DNA of 64,000 nucleotides, taken from Bradymonas sediminis (lineage in GTDB: Bacteria > Myxococcota_A > Bradymonadia > Bradymonadales > Bradymonadaceae). The stretch's first letter is position 1. Every line of letters starts with the position of its first letter. The notes under the pieces are model-generated. The model ran no database searches. It worked only from the letters and a program-made list of their open reading frames with translations, and was not told the origin of the DNA. Below, piece after piece: positions 17,984-28,161 of the stretch. The position numbers and the translations under genes were made by a program. The stretch lies in the NCBI RefSeq assembly GCF_003258315.1, contig NZ_CP030032.1:968001-1032000 (forward strand), written 5' to 3'.

Positions 17984-20548
17984 TTATTCGTCGGTGTGCA
18001 GGGCCGGGGTGATCGCGACGCGCAGGGCCGCGGTGAGTGACTCAAATATTCGGACCCATTCCTGCGTGGGCGCCTCCATCGACTCTTCAGCGCGTTGCTT
18101 TTGGGCCGGATATTTCTCGCGCAAAATTCGATAGCAGATATTCTGAGCTTCCCAGAAGTTGACCTCAAAGGGCAGCTCTCGGGCCATCGTGGCGATGCGC
18201 GCGAACGCCACGAGCGTCGAGAGATCTTCGGCGTCGCGTTCGAATTTGGTCGCCAGCGCCAGAAGCCGCGCGTTCGCCGCGAAGGCGAGTTTTTCTTTCT
18301 CCAATGAGATATGGGCGGTCTTTATCTCGGCGAGCAAGCTCTTTAGGCGCTGCGGGTTTGGCTCCGCCGCCTCGAATGCCTGAATAAGTTTACGGTTCAG
18401 GACGATCTCGGCGGCGCTTCGGAGCGCGTGAGGTTGCGGGATATCAAGGTCCGCCAGGAATCGTAGCAGCGGGGCGCGGCGGCGGTAGACTTGCTGATAG
18501 GCTGACTCCGCCTCTTGGATGGCGCTGCCGAGGATGGCCTCCATCACCTGATGTTGTTCATCGCGAAAGAGTGAGCGCAGCGAGAAGGAATTGCCGTCGA
18601 AGCTGCGATCGAGGAGGCGAACTAGTGCGGGCGTTTCGGCTCGTTCAAAGTAGACTTTGCTCTGGGAAATCAGCTCCTCGAGGTCATCCGTGCCGGCATA
18701 GGGGCGAATGCCGCCAGTGACATTGTGCCCGCCAAGGTGCAGGGCGGCGTAGACGAATTCGCCCGACTCAAGCGTGACCTCCGAGGTGATTTTGCAATGT
18801 CCAACGCGCAGGTGAATCTCGCCGGCTTCGTAGAGCTGTCGGGTGAGGTCTTCGACCTTATATGCGTAGATGCGTGTGGGTGTGTAATAGGTGTTGAAGA
18901 GTGAGCTGATCGCGTAGTGCGCGCCGACGCGCTCCAGGCCAATCGGCGGCGAGGGCACGCTCTTCTCATAGAGGTCGCGTCCGCTTCCGAACACTGCAAT
19001 ATTGCTCTTTGCCGCGTCGAGTCGCTTCAGGAATGCCGGGCCGATCGCGACATCAAAGAGTTCCTGGGCCAATTGCACGACGCGTCCGGCGTATTCGATT
19101 ACCTGAAGCGTCTCGATGCCCGAGAGTTCGCTGAAAAACCACCCGCAGCTGGTGAACATCAGCATGGCGTGGCGCTGCATCTCGAGGAGCTTGAGCGCGC
19201 GGGTCTGCTGGCTTGGGCTGAGAGGCTTGGTCGCGTGCAGGGCGAAAAAACGCTCGAGGTTCTGAGCTGAGCGGTCGTTGATAATATCGATATAGTGGTC
19301 GCGCGCAGCCCAGGGGTTGCTCAAAAGTGCTTCGGCGTCGCGTTCATAAAGGAGCGCGACTTTGTCGCGCAGCCAATCAAGCGCCGCGCGAAGCGGCGCT
19401 CGCCACTGTTGGTTCCAATGTGGATCGCCGCCGGTATGACAGCCGCAATCGCGCTCCCAGCGGCCGATGCCGTGCGCGCAGCTCCAGGACGATTTTTCGC
19501 GAATCTCGACTTCCCAGCGGGGCGGATATTTGGCGAGGAATTGGGCGTAGTTGGTTAGCTCGACGTTGACGTCGCGCTCCAGGCGCCGCAACGCATACGC
19601 CAGCGCCATTTCTCCGTGGCGGTGGTGGTGCCCATAGGACTCGCCGTCCGTCGCGATATGGGCGAGTTCGGCGGCGCCGGGCTCGGAGCTAAAGCCGTTT
19701 GCCAGGCGGTCGGCGAATTGATCGCCGTGGTTTAATAGCTGCTCAAAAGCGATGCTGCGGGAGAGCGGGCCATCGTAGAAGAAGAGCGCGATTTCTCGGC
19801 CCGATGGTAGGCGTTGAAGATACGCCCGCCGCGTATCGATGATCGCACCCTCGACATCGCGCCACTCTGATTCGCCGTCGACAAAGGCGCTGCAATCGTT
19901 TTTGTCGGCGCTCGCTGCGGGTGTCCTCGCCGCGGGATGCCTTGAGGCGCCAAGGCTCGGGTTTGCGTTTTCACCCAGGGGACGAATACGCGCGGCCTGG
20001 TGTGGGGCGAGGAGCGTGAACTTGACTCCCTGCTCGGCCAGCGCCTCGAGCGTGGGGATATCGACCGCGGTCTCGGGCAGCCACATTCCCGCGGGGGCGC
20101 GTTTGAAGCGAGATTTGAAATCGCGGATGCCCCAGATGACCTGGGTTCGCTGATCGCGCGCGTTGGCCAGCGGCATAATCATATGATTATAGCATTGAGC
20201 CATCGCCGAGCCGTGACCGTCGAAGCGCTCGATGCTCTCCCGGTCGGCCGCCAAGACGGCTTGGTAGACCGTAGGGTGGTGGTCCTGAAGCCACATCAGT
20301 AGCGTGGGGCCGAAATTGAAGCTGATCTTGGAGTAATTGTTGACGATTTCGACGATCAAACCTTCGTCGGGAAAGCCATTCTCTCCCAGGATGCGCGCCC
20401 ATGCATTGGTGGCGTAGCACTCCTCGGTGATGCGCTCATTCCAGTCGTGGTAGGGCTCGGCGGACGCCTGCATTTGGATCGCTTCGAGCCAGGGATTCTC
20501 GCGTGGAGGTTGATAAAAATGCCCGTGAATACAGATATAACGGCTCAT
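17984..20548 (-). CDS. GH57-family alpha-glucan-active protein with DUF3536
   Basis: This 854-residue protein opens with CIHGHFYQPPRENPW, the hallmark N-terminus of the GH57 subfamily that carries a C-terminal DUF3536 domain. Further GH57-type motifs are PAGMWLPETAVDIPTLEAL, HIATDGESYGHHHRHGEMAL (likely catalytic region) and the Cys/His cluster SSWSCAHGIGRWERDCGC. GH57 enzymes hydrolyse or transfer alpha-glucans; the exact activity of the DUF3536 branch is not known to me. I chose the ATG at 20548; a TTG at 20587 would add 13 residues. The treS-maltokinase gene ends 43 bp upstream and glgE precedes that, so this is the distal gene of a GlgE-pathway operon and may trim or branch the polymer. 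Confidence 0.9.
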   Translation of the reverse strand: MSRYICIHGHFYQPPRENPWLEAIQMQASAEPYHDWNERITEECYATNAWARILGENGFPDEGLIVEIVNNYSKISFNFGPTLLMWLQDHHPTVYQAVLAADRESIERFDGHGSAMAQCYNHMIMPLANARDQRTQVIWGIRDFKSRFKRAPAGMWLPETAVDIPTLEALAEQGVKFTLLAPHQAARIRPLGENANPSLGASRHPAARTPAASADKNDCSAFVDGESEWRDVEGAIIDTRRAYLQRLPSGREIALFFYDGPLSRSIAFEQLLNHGDQFADRLANGFSSEPGAAELAHIATDGESYGHHHRHGEMALAYALRRLERDVNVELTNYAQFLAKYPPRWEVEIREKSSWSCAHGIGRWERDCGCHTGGDPHWNQQWRAPLRAALDWLRDKVALLYERDAEALLSNPWAARDHYIDIINDRSAQNLERFFALHATKPLSPSQQTRALKLLEMQRHAMLMFTSCGWFFSELSGIETLQVIEYAGRVVQLAQELFDVAIGPAFLKRLDAAKSNIAVFGSGRDLYEKSVPSPPIGLERVGAHYAISSLFNTYYTPTRIYAYKVEDLTRQLYEAGEIHLRVGHCKITSEVTLESGEFVYAALHLGGHNVTGGIRPYAGTDDLEELISQSKVYFERAETPALVRLLDRSFDGNSFSLRSLFRDEQHQVMEAILGSAIQEAESAYQQVYRRRAPLLRFLADLDIPQPHALRSAAEIVLNRKLIQAFEAAEPNPQRLKSLLAEIKTAHISLEKEKLAFAANARLLALATKFERDAEDLSTLVAFARIATMARELPFEVNFWEAQNICYRILREKYPAQKQRAEESMEAPTQEWVRIFESLTAALRVAITPALHTDE

Positions 20549-20591
20549 CTTCTTTTTGACTCGTTTCATAGCAAATGACGCCTGCAATGGC

Positions 20592-23500
20592 CTAGGAATT
20601 CTCGCACTCGTCGAGATATTGCGCCAGTGAGTTCAGCGGCAATGCGAGCCAATCGGGGCGGTTATTGAGTTCGTAGCCAAGCTCGTAGACCATTTTTTCG
20701 ACCTCGTAGGCGTTGAGCAGTTTCGCGCAGAGTTCCCGGGAGGCGGGGCGTAATTTTGAATCGCGTGTCGCGTCGAGATAGGCGTTTAGATAGGCGGTAC
20801 GAACCTGCGCGAACCATGCGCTTCCCCAGTCCTGCAAGGGTGTGTCGCGGACCGAGGCGAGGTCCTGGTGCGAGTGATCCGAGAGGGCGAAGTGAGCAGC
20901 GTAGTGAAAGGAGCGAATCATACCGGCGACATCTCGCAGTGGTGAGCGGCGAATACGGCGCTCGCTGACCGGCCGCGCGGGCTCGCCCTCGAAGTCCGTG
21001 ATGATGAAGTCCTTGCCGGTGTGGAGGACCTGGCCGAGGTGAAAGTCGCCGTGGGTTCGGATACGCATCGCGTCGATTCGCTCCGGCAGGAGATCGAGGG
21101 CTGGACGATGGAGCAGGTCGCGCGAGTCGAGCAGACGTTGGGCGACCGGGCGAAGCGCGTCGGGCAGTGTGTCGAGCTTCTTTCGAAGTTCGGCGAGGAC
21201 GCGTCCGGTCAGGTTGCGCATCGATTGGTATTGGGAGCGCTGGTATAATTTCGAGAACCCTTCGCTGCCGAAATTCGGGTCGGCAGATGGCTGAGCGAGC
21301 GCGTGGTGAAGGTCGGCGGTGCGCTGGCCCAGCAGCCGCGCGGCGTCAGGGTAGCTGCCGATTAAATCATCAATATCTGTGGTGATATCGCCCTGAGGAT
21401 ACTCGCTTCGGTGCGCGCGGGTGACCACCCGGTCGTAGAAGCGATCGAGTTCGTCGAGGGTATAGGTCCAGGCGTCGCCTTCATTGGCAATAAACTCTTG
21501 CATGATCCCAAGGGTCTGAATCGGGTCCTTGCCCGTTCTATAGTCGAATTGCCCGGCGAGCTTGGGGGCGTGCTCGAAACCCTTGTCGGTAAGGTAGCGC
21601 CCGATCTCAGCGTCGAGATTTCCACCGGGCTCCAGCTTGCGAAAGAGCTTGAAGATAAGGCGGTCGCCATAAACGACCGACGTGTTGCTCTGCTCGGTTT
21701 GCATCACCTGAGGCTCGATGCTCTCGGCGGCTTCGAGGAGTTCCCAGAACTCATCGGAGCGCTCCGAGACGAGCGCGCCGTGTTGCCCTTGGCGCGGTTT
21801 TCCGCTGCGCAATATGTCGAAGAGCACGCGGGTGAATTCCGGGTCGACGATGGCATCGTAGAGCACACCCTCTTCGCCGATGGCGTCGAAGCGAAGGCGG
21901 GCTACGATCGGGTAGCTGCGCTGGATAGCCTGGGCCGCGTGGTCTCCCATCGCCAGCGCTAACGGGACGACGTAGACCTCCGTGTGATGATTCTCCGTTT
22001 CGACTTCGACCAGGCTTAAATAAACGAGGCGTTGGTCCAGCGCGATCGGGATGAGTTCTTGAAAGTTGACGTCTCGAATAAATGTTCCTTTCGAGGCGAA
22101 CCAGCGCTGGCGGCGAAGGAAGTCAGCCATCGCCCCTTCGATGCGTGCCCGGGAGCGGCCGCTGAGCGCCTCTTCAAGGGATTTCACGCGGTAGAGGGTG
22201 ACGTTTACGGGCTCGCTGCTCTCTTCCAGCGCCCAGCCCTGTTTGCTGTCTTCGTGCTCTTCGAGCGCAAACCAGTACACGCCGTGGGTGCCGAGGGTGA
22301 GGAAATAGGGCAGCTCCCCGATGGGCGGAAAAAGGGTGCGCCCAAATAGCTCGACGGGGACCATGCCTTGGAACTCGGATAGGTCGAGCTCGACATAATT
22401 TGGGGAGCGCGAAAGGTTGGCGATAATCAGGAGCTTTTCGCCCTCGTATTCGCGCAGGAACACCAGGACCTTTCGGTTATCGGGGCGCAGGATTCGCAGG
22501 GAGCCGCGCGCCAGCGCGGCGTGTCGCTTGCGCATCGCGAGCAGGCGCTTGGTCCACCAGAACAGCGAGCTTGGGTTTGCCTGTTGAACCTCGACGTTGA
22601 TCGTCTCATAGCTATATTCGGGGTCGATAATCACCGGCAGATAGAGCTGTTGAGGGTTGGTGCGCGAGAAGCCTGCGTTGCGGTCGCCGCTCCATTGCAT
22701 CGGGGTGCGCACGCCGTTTCGGTCGCCCAGGAAAATATTATCCCCCATGCCGATTTCGTCGCCATAATAGAGGACTGGCGTACCGGGCAACGCGAAGAGC
22801 AGGGCGTTCATCAATTCGATGCGGCGCCGGTCGTTATTCATCAGCGGGGCGAGGCGACGGCGAATCCCGAGATTAACCCGTGCGCGGGCTTCGCGGGCAT
22901 AGGCGCGGTACATAAAGTCGCGCTCCTCGTCGGTGACCATCTCGAGGGTGAGTTCATCGTGATTTCGCAGGAAGACCGCCCACTGGCAGGTGTCGGGAAT
23001 CTCCGGGGTCTGCTCCAAGATATCGACGATAGGAAAGCGGTCTTCCTGTTGTAGCGCGAGGAAGAGCCTGGGCATGACCGGAAAGTGATAATTCATATGG
23101 CATTCGTCGCCGTCGCCGAAATATTCGGCGGCGTCTTCGGGCCATTGATTCGCCTCGGCGAGCAACATGCGGTCTTCGAAATTTGCGTCAACGTGGGCGC
23201 GCAGTTGCTTTAGGAACGCGTGGGTCTCGGGCAGGTTCTCGCAATTGGTTCCCTCGCGTTCGTAGAGGTAGGGGACGGCGTCCAGGCGCATGCCGTCGAC
23301 GCCCATCTCGAGCCAATAATCGAGCACCTCGAAGAGCGCCTTTTTGACCGCCGGGTTGTCGAAGTTAAGGTCGGGCTGGTGGCTATAGAAGCGATGCCAA
23401 TAATAGGCTTTGGCGACCGGATCCCAGGCCCAATTTGAGTTCTCGAAATCCTGGAAGATAATCCGTGCTTCGGCGTAGGTATTCGGGTCATCGCTCCACA

Positions 23501-23894
23501 CGTAGAAGTCGCGCTCCGGGCTCCCCACAGGGCTTTGGCGGGCGAGTTGGAACCAGGGGTGTTTATCCGAGGTGTGATTGACCACCAATTCGGTGATGAC
23601 GCGGATGCCGCGCCGGTGGGCGGCGTCCAAAAACGCCTTGAAGTCTTCAAGGGTTCCGTAGTCAGGGTGGACGTTGCGATAGTCCGCGATATCATAGCCG
23701 TCATCGCGAAGCGGAGACGGGTAAAACGGCAGCAACCAGATGGCAGTGATGCCGAGGTCTTGCAGGTAGTCGAGCTTCTGCTTTAATCCGCAAAAATCCC
23801 CCACACCGTCGCCGTCACTATCATAGAAGGTGCGCACGTGGACTTCGTAGATTACCGCGTCTTTATACCATTGGGGGTCTTTTTCGAACGCCAA
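20592..23894 (-). CDS. treS: Trehalose synthase-maltokinase fusion
   Basis: This 1100-residue bifunctional protein covers two steps. Residues about 1-550 are a GH13 trehalose synthase: [20 protein letters not shown] start, [11 protein letters not shown] (nucleophile Asp), [12 protein letters not shown] (acid/base Glu) and FLRNHDE (third Asp). It interconverts trehalose and maltose. Residues about 580-1100 are a maltokinase (Pep2/Mak): [12 protein letters not shown], a kinase-like lobe ending [21 protein letters not shown] with [10 protein letters not shown], the catalytic and metal-binding loops. It phosphorylates maltose to maltose-1-phosphate, the GlgE substrate. Fused TreS-Pep2 proteins are known in several phyla. 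glgE is 30 bp upstream on the same strand. Confidence 0.96.
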   Translation of the reverse strand: MAFEKDPQWYKDAVIYEVHVRTFYDSDGDGVGDFCGLKQKLDYLQDLGITAIWLLPFYPSPLRDDGYDIADYRNVHPDYGTLEDFKAFLDAAHRRGIRVITELVVNHTSDKHPWFQLARQSPVGSPERDFYVWSDDPNTYAEARIIFQDFENSNWAWDPVAKAYYWHRFYSHQPDLNFDNPAVKKALFEVLDYWLEMGVDGMRLDAVPYLYEREGTNCENLPETHAFLKQLRAHVDANFEDRMLLAEANQWPEDAAEYFGDGDECHMNYHFPVMPRLFLALQQEDRFPIVDILEQTPEIPDTCQWAVFLRNHDELTLEMVTDEERDFMYRAYAREARARVNLGIRRRLAPLMNNDRRRIELMNALLFALPGTPVLYYGDEIGMGDNIFLGDRNGVRTPMQWSGDRNAGFSRTNPQQLYLPVIIDPEYSYETINVEVQQANPSSLFWWTKRLLAMRKRHAALARGSLRILRPDNRKVLVFLREYEGEKLLIIANLSRSPNYVELDLSEFQGMVPVELFGRTLFPPIGELPYFLTLGTHGVYWFALEEHEDSKQGWALEESSEPVNVTLYRVKSLEEALSGRSRARIEGAMADFLRRQRWFASKGTFIRDVNFQELIPIALDQRLVYLSLVEVETENHHTEVYVVPLALAMGDHAAQAIQRSYPIVARLRFDAIGEEGVLYDAIVDPEFTRVLFDILRSGKPRQGQHGALVSERSDEFWELLEAAESIEPQVMQTEQSNTSVVYGDRLIFKLFRKLEPGGNLDAEIGRYLTDKGFEHAPKLAGQFDYRTGKDPIQTLGIMQEFIANEGDAWTYTLDELDRFYDRVVTRAHRSEYPQGDITTDIDDLIGSYPDAARLLGQRTADLHHALAQPSADPNFGSEGFSKLYQRSQYQSMRNLTGRVLAELRKKLDTLPDALRPVAQRLLDSRDLLHRPALDLLPERIDAMRIRTHGDFHLGQVLHTGKDFIITDFEGEPARPVSERRIRRSPLRDVAGMIRSFHYAAHFALSDHSHQDLASVRDTPLQDWGSAWFAQVRTAYLNAYLDATRDSKLRPASRELCAKLLNAYEVEKMVYELGYELNNRPDWLALPLNSLAQYLDECENS

Positions 23895-23924
23895 TTTCCT
23901 GTCCTTGGATTAGGGTCTGAGAGA

Positions 23925-26015
23925 CTAAAAATAATAATCGAAATCCTGCTCATTGCGCGGGCGCTCACCGATGCGAAAAATATGCACCGGACACCGTTGG
24001 GGCGTGAGTTCCACAAAGTTATGCCGTCCTCGCCAGATATAGCGCGCGTCATCGACCAGGTCGTGAATATGAAAATGGCGCTCCGGGTCGAGGCCAAGCG
24101 CCTCTAAGTCGAGCTCGACGGTGGCCGAGTGGGTGTGTGCGGCGCTGAGGTTCGCCACGACCAGAATAAAATTATCGTGCGCGTCGGAGCGCTTGCTAAA
24201 CACGAAGATCGCGTCATTGTCCGCGCCGTGAATTGTGGTGTTTCGGTTCTGTTGAAGCGCGGAATTTTCGGCGCGAATACGGTTAAGCCGGCGGATGAAA
24301 TCGGTGATATTCGGTGTCTGATTCAGATTCCATGTGCGCAATTGGTATTTCTCAGAGTCCAGGTATTCCTCGCTGCCTGGGTGGCGCGGGACGTGTTCCA
24401 TCAGTTCGAAGGCGGGCCCGTAGATCCCGTAATTGGAACTCATCGTCGCGGCGAGGGCGGCGCGCAGCATAAAAGTCGCGCGTCGTCCATTTTGAAGCGT
24501 TTCGTGGAGGATGTCGGGGGTATTGGGCCAGAAATTCGGCCGCATAAAGTCAAGCATCTCCGGGCGCGTAACCTCGCGGAGGTACTCGCTGAGTTCGTGT
24601 TTGGAGTTGCGCCAGGTGAAATAGGTATAGGATTGGGAGAACCCCAGCTTCGCCAACCGGTGCATGACCGCCGGGCGAGCGAAGGCCTCTGACAGAAAAA
24701 TGGTCTCCGGGTAGTTCGTTTTGATCGTGGGGATTAACCACTCCCAGAAATTAAACGGTTTGGTGTGCGGGTTATCGACGCGAAAGACGCGCACGCCGCA
24801 GTCGCACCAGAACGCAAAAATGCTGGCTAGCTCTGCCCAGAGAGCGCGCCAATCCTGGGTTTCGAAGTCAAAGGGGTAGATATCCTCGTATTTTTTGGGT
24901 GGATTTTCGGCGTATTGAATCGTTCCGTCGGGACGCTCCCGAAACCACTGCGGATGCTGGGCGACATAGGGATGATCCGGGGAGACCTGAAAGGCGATAT
25001 CGAGAGCGATGTCGAGGTCGAGGTCGCGTGCATAGCCGACGAGTCCCTTAAAGTCTTCCAATGTTCCGAGGCGGGGGTGGACGGATTTGTGTCCGCCGGC
25101 AGCGCTCCCAATGGCCCAGGGGCTTCCGACGTCATCGGCGGTGGCTTTCGTCGCGTTATTTGCGCCCTTGCGATGGGTCTGCCCTATGGGGTGGATGGGT
25201 GGAAGGTAGACAATATTAAATCCGAGATCCGCGGCATAATCGAGCCGTTCTTTGCATTGCGAGAGCGTCGCGTGCTCGGGAGGCGTGCCTGCCGGCGGTG
25301 GGCCAGACACGGCCGGAGAGCGTGGAAATAACTCGTACCAGCTCGAGAAGCGTGCGCGAGTCGGTTCGACGTCGACCCGGAGTTCCGGCTGGTAGCGAGT
25401 GACGGCTCGGCGCTCGGCCCACTCACACATCAAATGGGCCAACGGGCGCTCTTGGGCGAGGTTTGCGCGTTGAGTTTGCGTGCGGTTTGCGCTCTCGAGT
25501 TGGACGGCATAGGCGGCGAGCGAGGCGGCAGATGCGGGGGCGTCGACCTGCTCGGCGTGGGCTTGGGCGGCTCGGACCATGGCGGCGCCGATGCGAAGGT
25601 CGACGTCGATATCTTGGTCCGCCTGAGCTCGTTTTCTCAGGTCTTCTCGCCAGGTTCTAAACGCGTCGACCCATCCGATGACCGTATAGTAGTAGATTCC
25701 CAATTTCGGCAGTCGAAAGCCGGCCTGCCAGTGATCCCAGCCCTCCTCATTCATCACAATGTGAGACCATTGTTGCTCGGTCCAGTGGCGCCATAGGAGC
25801 TCGCAGCGGGGCTGGTCGTGGCCGTCGCAAAACGCGCGGGCGCGAATCATAAGGGTGTCGTTGATGCAGCGTTTGAGCGCGAATCGGCCCGCGTCGACTG
25901 TCGGCTCAACCCGGTCGATGATGACGCGTGAGCGGTCCATTTTTGGCAACGCTATCGACGGATTTGTTGCATCCCGGGACCCGAATTGCGAATGATTTGA
26001 AGGGTTTAGTTGCAT
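23925..26015 (-). CDS. glgE: Alpha-1,4-glucan:maltose-1-phosphate maltosyltransferase
   Basis: This 696-residue protein is GlgE of the GH13_3 type. The N-terminus RVIIDRVEPTVDAGRFALKR is the usual GlgE beginning, followed by a beta-sandwich, a helical insert, then the barrel with YLPPIHPIGQTHRKG, VFRVDNPHTKPFNFWEW (nucleophile Asp) and ETIFLSEAFARP (acid/base Glu), plus FTWRNSKHEL. It transfers maltosyl units from maltose-1-phosphate onto alpha-glucan. An internal ATG at 25940 sits nearer the conserved start and could be used instead. It is the first gene of the operon glgE, treS-maltokinase, GH57, and is divergent from otsA. Confidence 0.96.
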   Translation of the reverse strand: MQLNPSNHSQFGSRDATNPSIALPKMDRSRVIIDRVEPTVDAGRFALKRCINDTLMIRARAFCDGHDQPRCELLWRHWTEQQWSHIVMNEEGWDHWQAGFRLPKLGIYYYTVIGWVDAFRTWREDLRKRAQADQDIDVDLRIGAAMVRAAQAHAEQVDAPASAASLAAYAVQLESANRTQTQRANLAQERPLAHLMCEWAERRAVTRYQPELRVDVEPTRARFSSWYELFPRSPAVSGPPPAGTPPEHATLSQCKERLDYAADLGFNIVYLPPIHPIGQTHRKGANNATKATADDVGSPWAIGSAAGGHKSVHPRLGTLEDFKGLVGYARDLDLDIALDIAFQVSPDHPYVAQHPQWFRERPDGTIQYAENPPKKYEDIYPFDFETQDWRALWAELASIFAFWCDCGVRVFRVDNPHTKPFNFWEWLIPTIKTNYPETIFLSEAFARPAVMHRLAKLGFSQSYTYFTWRNSKHELSEYLREVTRPEMLDFMRPNFWPNTPDILHETLQNGRRATFMLRAALAATMSSNYGIYGPAFELMEHVPRHPGSEEYLDSEKYQLRTWNLNQTPNITDFIRRLNRIRAENSALQQNRNTTIHGADNDAIFVFSKRSDAHDNFILVVANLSAAHTHSATVELDLEALGLDPERHFHIHDLVDDARYIWRGRHNFVELTPQRCPVHIFRIGERPRNEQDFDYYF

Positions 26016-26483
26016 GGTTACCAGCGTGGAATCGGCCTAGAAATAGCAGTTATCAGTGCGGGCAAATGCCGCGACTGCTCTCCTACGTGCAACGACCCCG
26101 CGCAGGTAATGATGAGTGGGTACAAGCGTAGACACCGGGTAGAACCGGGCAAGTTACGAAGTGAAACTTTCCGGGCAATAGCGACTCAGGCGGCTTTCGT
26201 CGGGGGGATTAATCGGGTTTTGAGAGGAAAATTTCGCATCTTCTTGTCATTCGCTTCGTGATGTCTACGTTGACTTGCGAGGAAGAAAATTAGTTCGCGG
26301 TCTCTTTTTATAGCCGCGCAGAAATCCGCTTCGTTACGCTGTAGCAGTATAGAACCCGTCGCCAAAAATTAACTCGCTACAGGATGCATCGTGCCTTCAG
26401 AAAACCCGTTAGAACCATATAGTTACGTTTGCTCAAATGCCTCCTCAGAGATGCACGTCGAAGGTGCATCGGTGGGGGATATC
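26016..26483. other. Divergent intergenic region between glgE and otsA
   Basis: No coding sequence stands out in these 468 bp. The region must hold the promoters for the minus-strand glgE operon and the plus-strand otsA. The otsA side is A/T-richer than the surroundings and contains TTGACT near 26270 without a convincing -10 at standard spacing. I could not assign an operator. Confidence 0.5.
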
Positions 26484-28061
26484 ATGCGCAAGGAATACGC
26501 CACGAAAGGTCTGGCGATTGTGTCGAATCGGCTGCCGACGATAGTGGAGTTCGAGGCGAGCACGAAAGCGTGGTCGGGCAAGCCGGGGTGTGGAGGGTTG
26601 GTGTCGGCGATGAACCCGATATTGGAGCGGCGCGGGGGGACCTGGGTGGGGTGGCCCGGGATGATCAATGAGGACGCGCGCGGCCATGAGTCGCGCCTGG
26701 ATGAGTTGCTCGACGGCCTTGGACAGCAGGCCGGGTATGCGTTGGAGTCGGTGATGCTAAACGCCGAGCAGGTGCGTGATTATTATGGAGGGTTCGCCAA
26801 CTCGGTGCTGTGGCCGCTATTCCACGGTTTTCCGAATCGCTGTGACTTTAACCCGCGCTATTGGAAGTCGTATTTGAAGGTCAATCGCCGCTTCGCCGCG
26901 ACGTTGATGGACACGCTCGACGAGGACCAGCCGGTCTGGGTGCATGACTATCATCTGCTCGTAGTGGCCGAAATGTTGCGAAGCATGGGCTTCGAGGGGC
27001 GAATCGGATTTTTCTTGCATATCCCGTTTCCGGCGTTGGAGAATTTCATCAAGTTGCCGTGGCGCGCCGAGTTGATGCGTGCGTTGCTGGCCTTCGATCT
27101 CGTCGGGTTTCAGTCGGCGCGCGATGAGCGGAACTTCCTGGAATGTGTTGAGCGCCTTGTACCCCATGCGTCGATCTCGCGGGTCGCGTCGACCAGCACG
27201 GTCTTGCTAGAGGGCGAGGCAGCCCAAAGCGTGACGGTGGGCGTTTTCCCGATCAGCATTGATTTTGAGGACTTTGAAACCCGGGCGCGCTCGCCATCCG
27301 TGCTCCAGCATCTTGACGCCTTGCGGCGCGACTTTGGGGCCACGAAAATGTTTTTGGGGGTGGACCGGCTGGACTATACGAAGGGATTGGTTGAGCGCTT
27401 CCACGCGTTTGAATTGCTCTTAGAGGAGCATCCGGAGTTATGTGAGAGCGTTGTGCTCTTTCAATTGGTGGTTCCAAGTCGCGAAAATGTGCCCGAATAT
27501 CAGGCGCTTAAGCGCGAGGTTGACCGCATCGTCGGGCGGATTAACGGCCGGTTTAGCTCGCCGAGCTGGCAGCCCATTCACTACCTCTATAATACGGTCA
27601 GCACCGAGGAGTTGACGGCTCTATATCGCTTCGCCTCTGTGGCGGTCGTGACGCCGCTTTGCGACGGGATGAACCTGGTGGCCAAGGAGTTTTGTGCCGC
27701 CCAGGTCGACGAGAGTGGGGTGCTGGTGTTGAGCGAATTTGCTGGCGCAGCCGATGAGTTTCATCGCGACGCACTGCTGGTAAATCCATACGACACGGTG
27801 GGGTGTGCGCAGGTTCTATATCGAGCTGTCATGATGGACCGGCAGGAGCGAAGAGAGCGTATTCAACGGCTTCGGGCGCGGGTGCAGACCCATCATGTCT
27901 TCAGGTGGGCGAATCAATTCGTCGAGAGTCTTCACGAGCCGAGCACTCTGTTGGAGGTCTCGGATACCGAGTATCTGCCGACCATCGACACCGGGGAGTT
28001 TGCGGCGAGTCTCTTCATTCCACCGGACCCATTTGGCGACGCGACGCGTCCCTCACTCTAG
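26484..28061 (+). CDS. otsA: Trehalose-6-phosphate synthase
   Basis: This 525-residue GT20 enzyme makes trehalose-6-phosphate from glucose-6-phosphate and a nucleotide-glucose donor. Family motifs are all present: [10 protein letters not shown], the glycine loop [56 protein letters not shown] and [17 protein letters not shown] chose the ATG at 26484 because GGTGGGGGAT lies just upstream and the conserved VSNRLP then begins near residue 12; an upstream GTG at 26391 would add 31 poorly conserved residues. There is no phosphatase domain at the C-terminus and no OtsB gene in the window. It is divergent from the GlgE operon, which consumes trehalose. Confidence 0.95.
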   Translation: MRKEYATKGLAIVSNRLPTIVEFEASTKAWSGKPGCGGLVSAMNPILERRGGTWVGWPGMINEDARGHESRLDELLDGLGQQAGYALESVMLNAEQVRDYYGGFANSVLWPLFHGFPNRCDFNPRYWKSYLKVNRRFAATLMDTLDEDQPVWVHDYHLLVVAEMLRSMGFEGRIGFFLHIPFPALENFIKLPWRAELMRALLAFDLVGFQSARDERNFLECVERLVPHASISRVASTSTVLLEGEAAQSVTVGVFPISIDFEDFETRARSPSVLQHLDALRRDFGATKMFLGVDRLDYTKGLVERFHAFELLLEEHPELCESVVLFQLVVPSRENVPEYQALKREVDRIVGRINGRFSSPSWQPIHYLYNTVSTEELTALYRFASVAVVTPLCDGMNLVAKEFCAAQVDESGVLVLSEFAGAADEFHRDALLVNPYDTVGCAQVLYRAVMMDRQERRERIQRLRARVQTHHVFRWANQFVESLHEPSTLLEVSDTEYLPTIDTGEFAASLFIPPDPFGDATRPSL

Positions 28062-28130
28062 CAGGCTGAACGCGTGGTGTGCGGGGCGACCCCGAGGGGG
28101 AGTCGAGAGAATGCCCAGGGTTGGTTTGGA

Positions 28131-28150
28131 CCGCCGGGGGGGCCCGGCGG
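28131..28150. other. GC-rich hairpin between convergent genes
   Basis: CCGCCGGG/CCCGGCGG with a GGGG loop lies between otsA and the alarmone-hydrolase-like gene, which converge. No T-tract follows on either side, so termination would need Rho or another factor. Confidence 0.35.
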
Positions 28151-28161
28151 CGCGCTATGCC

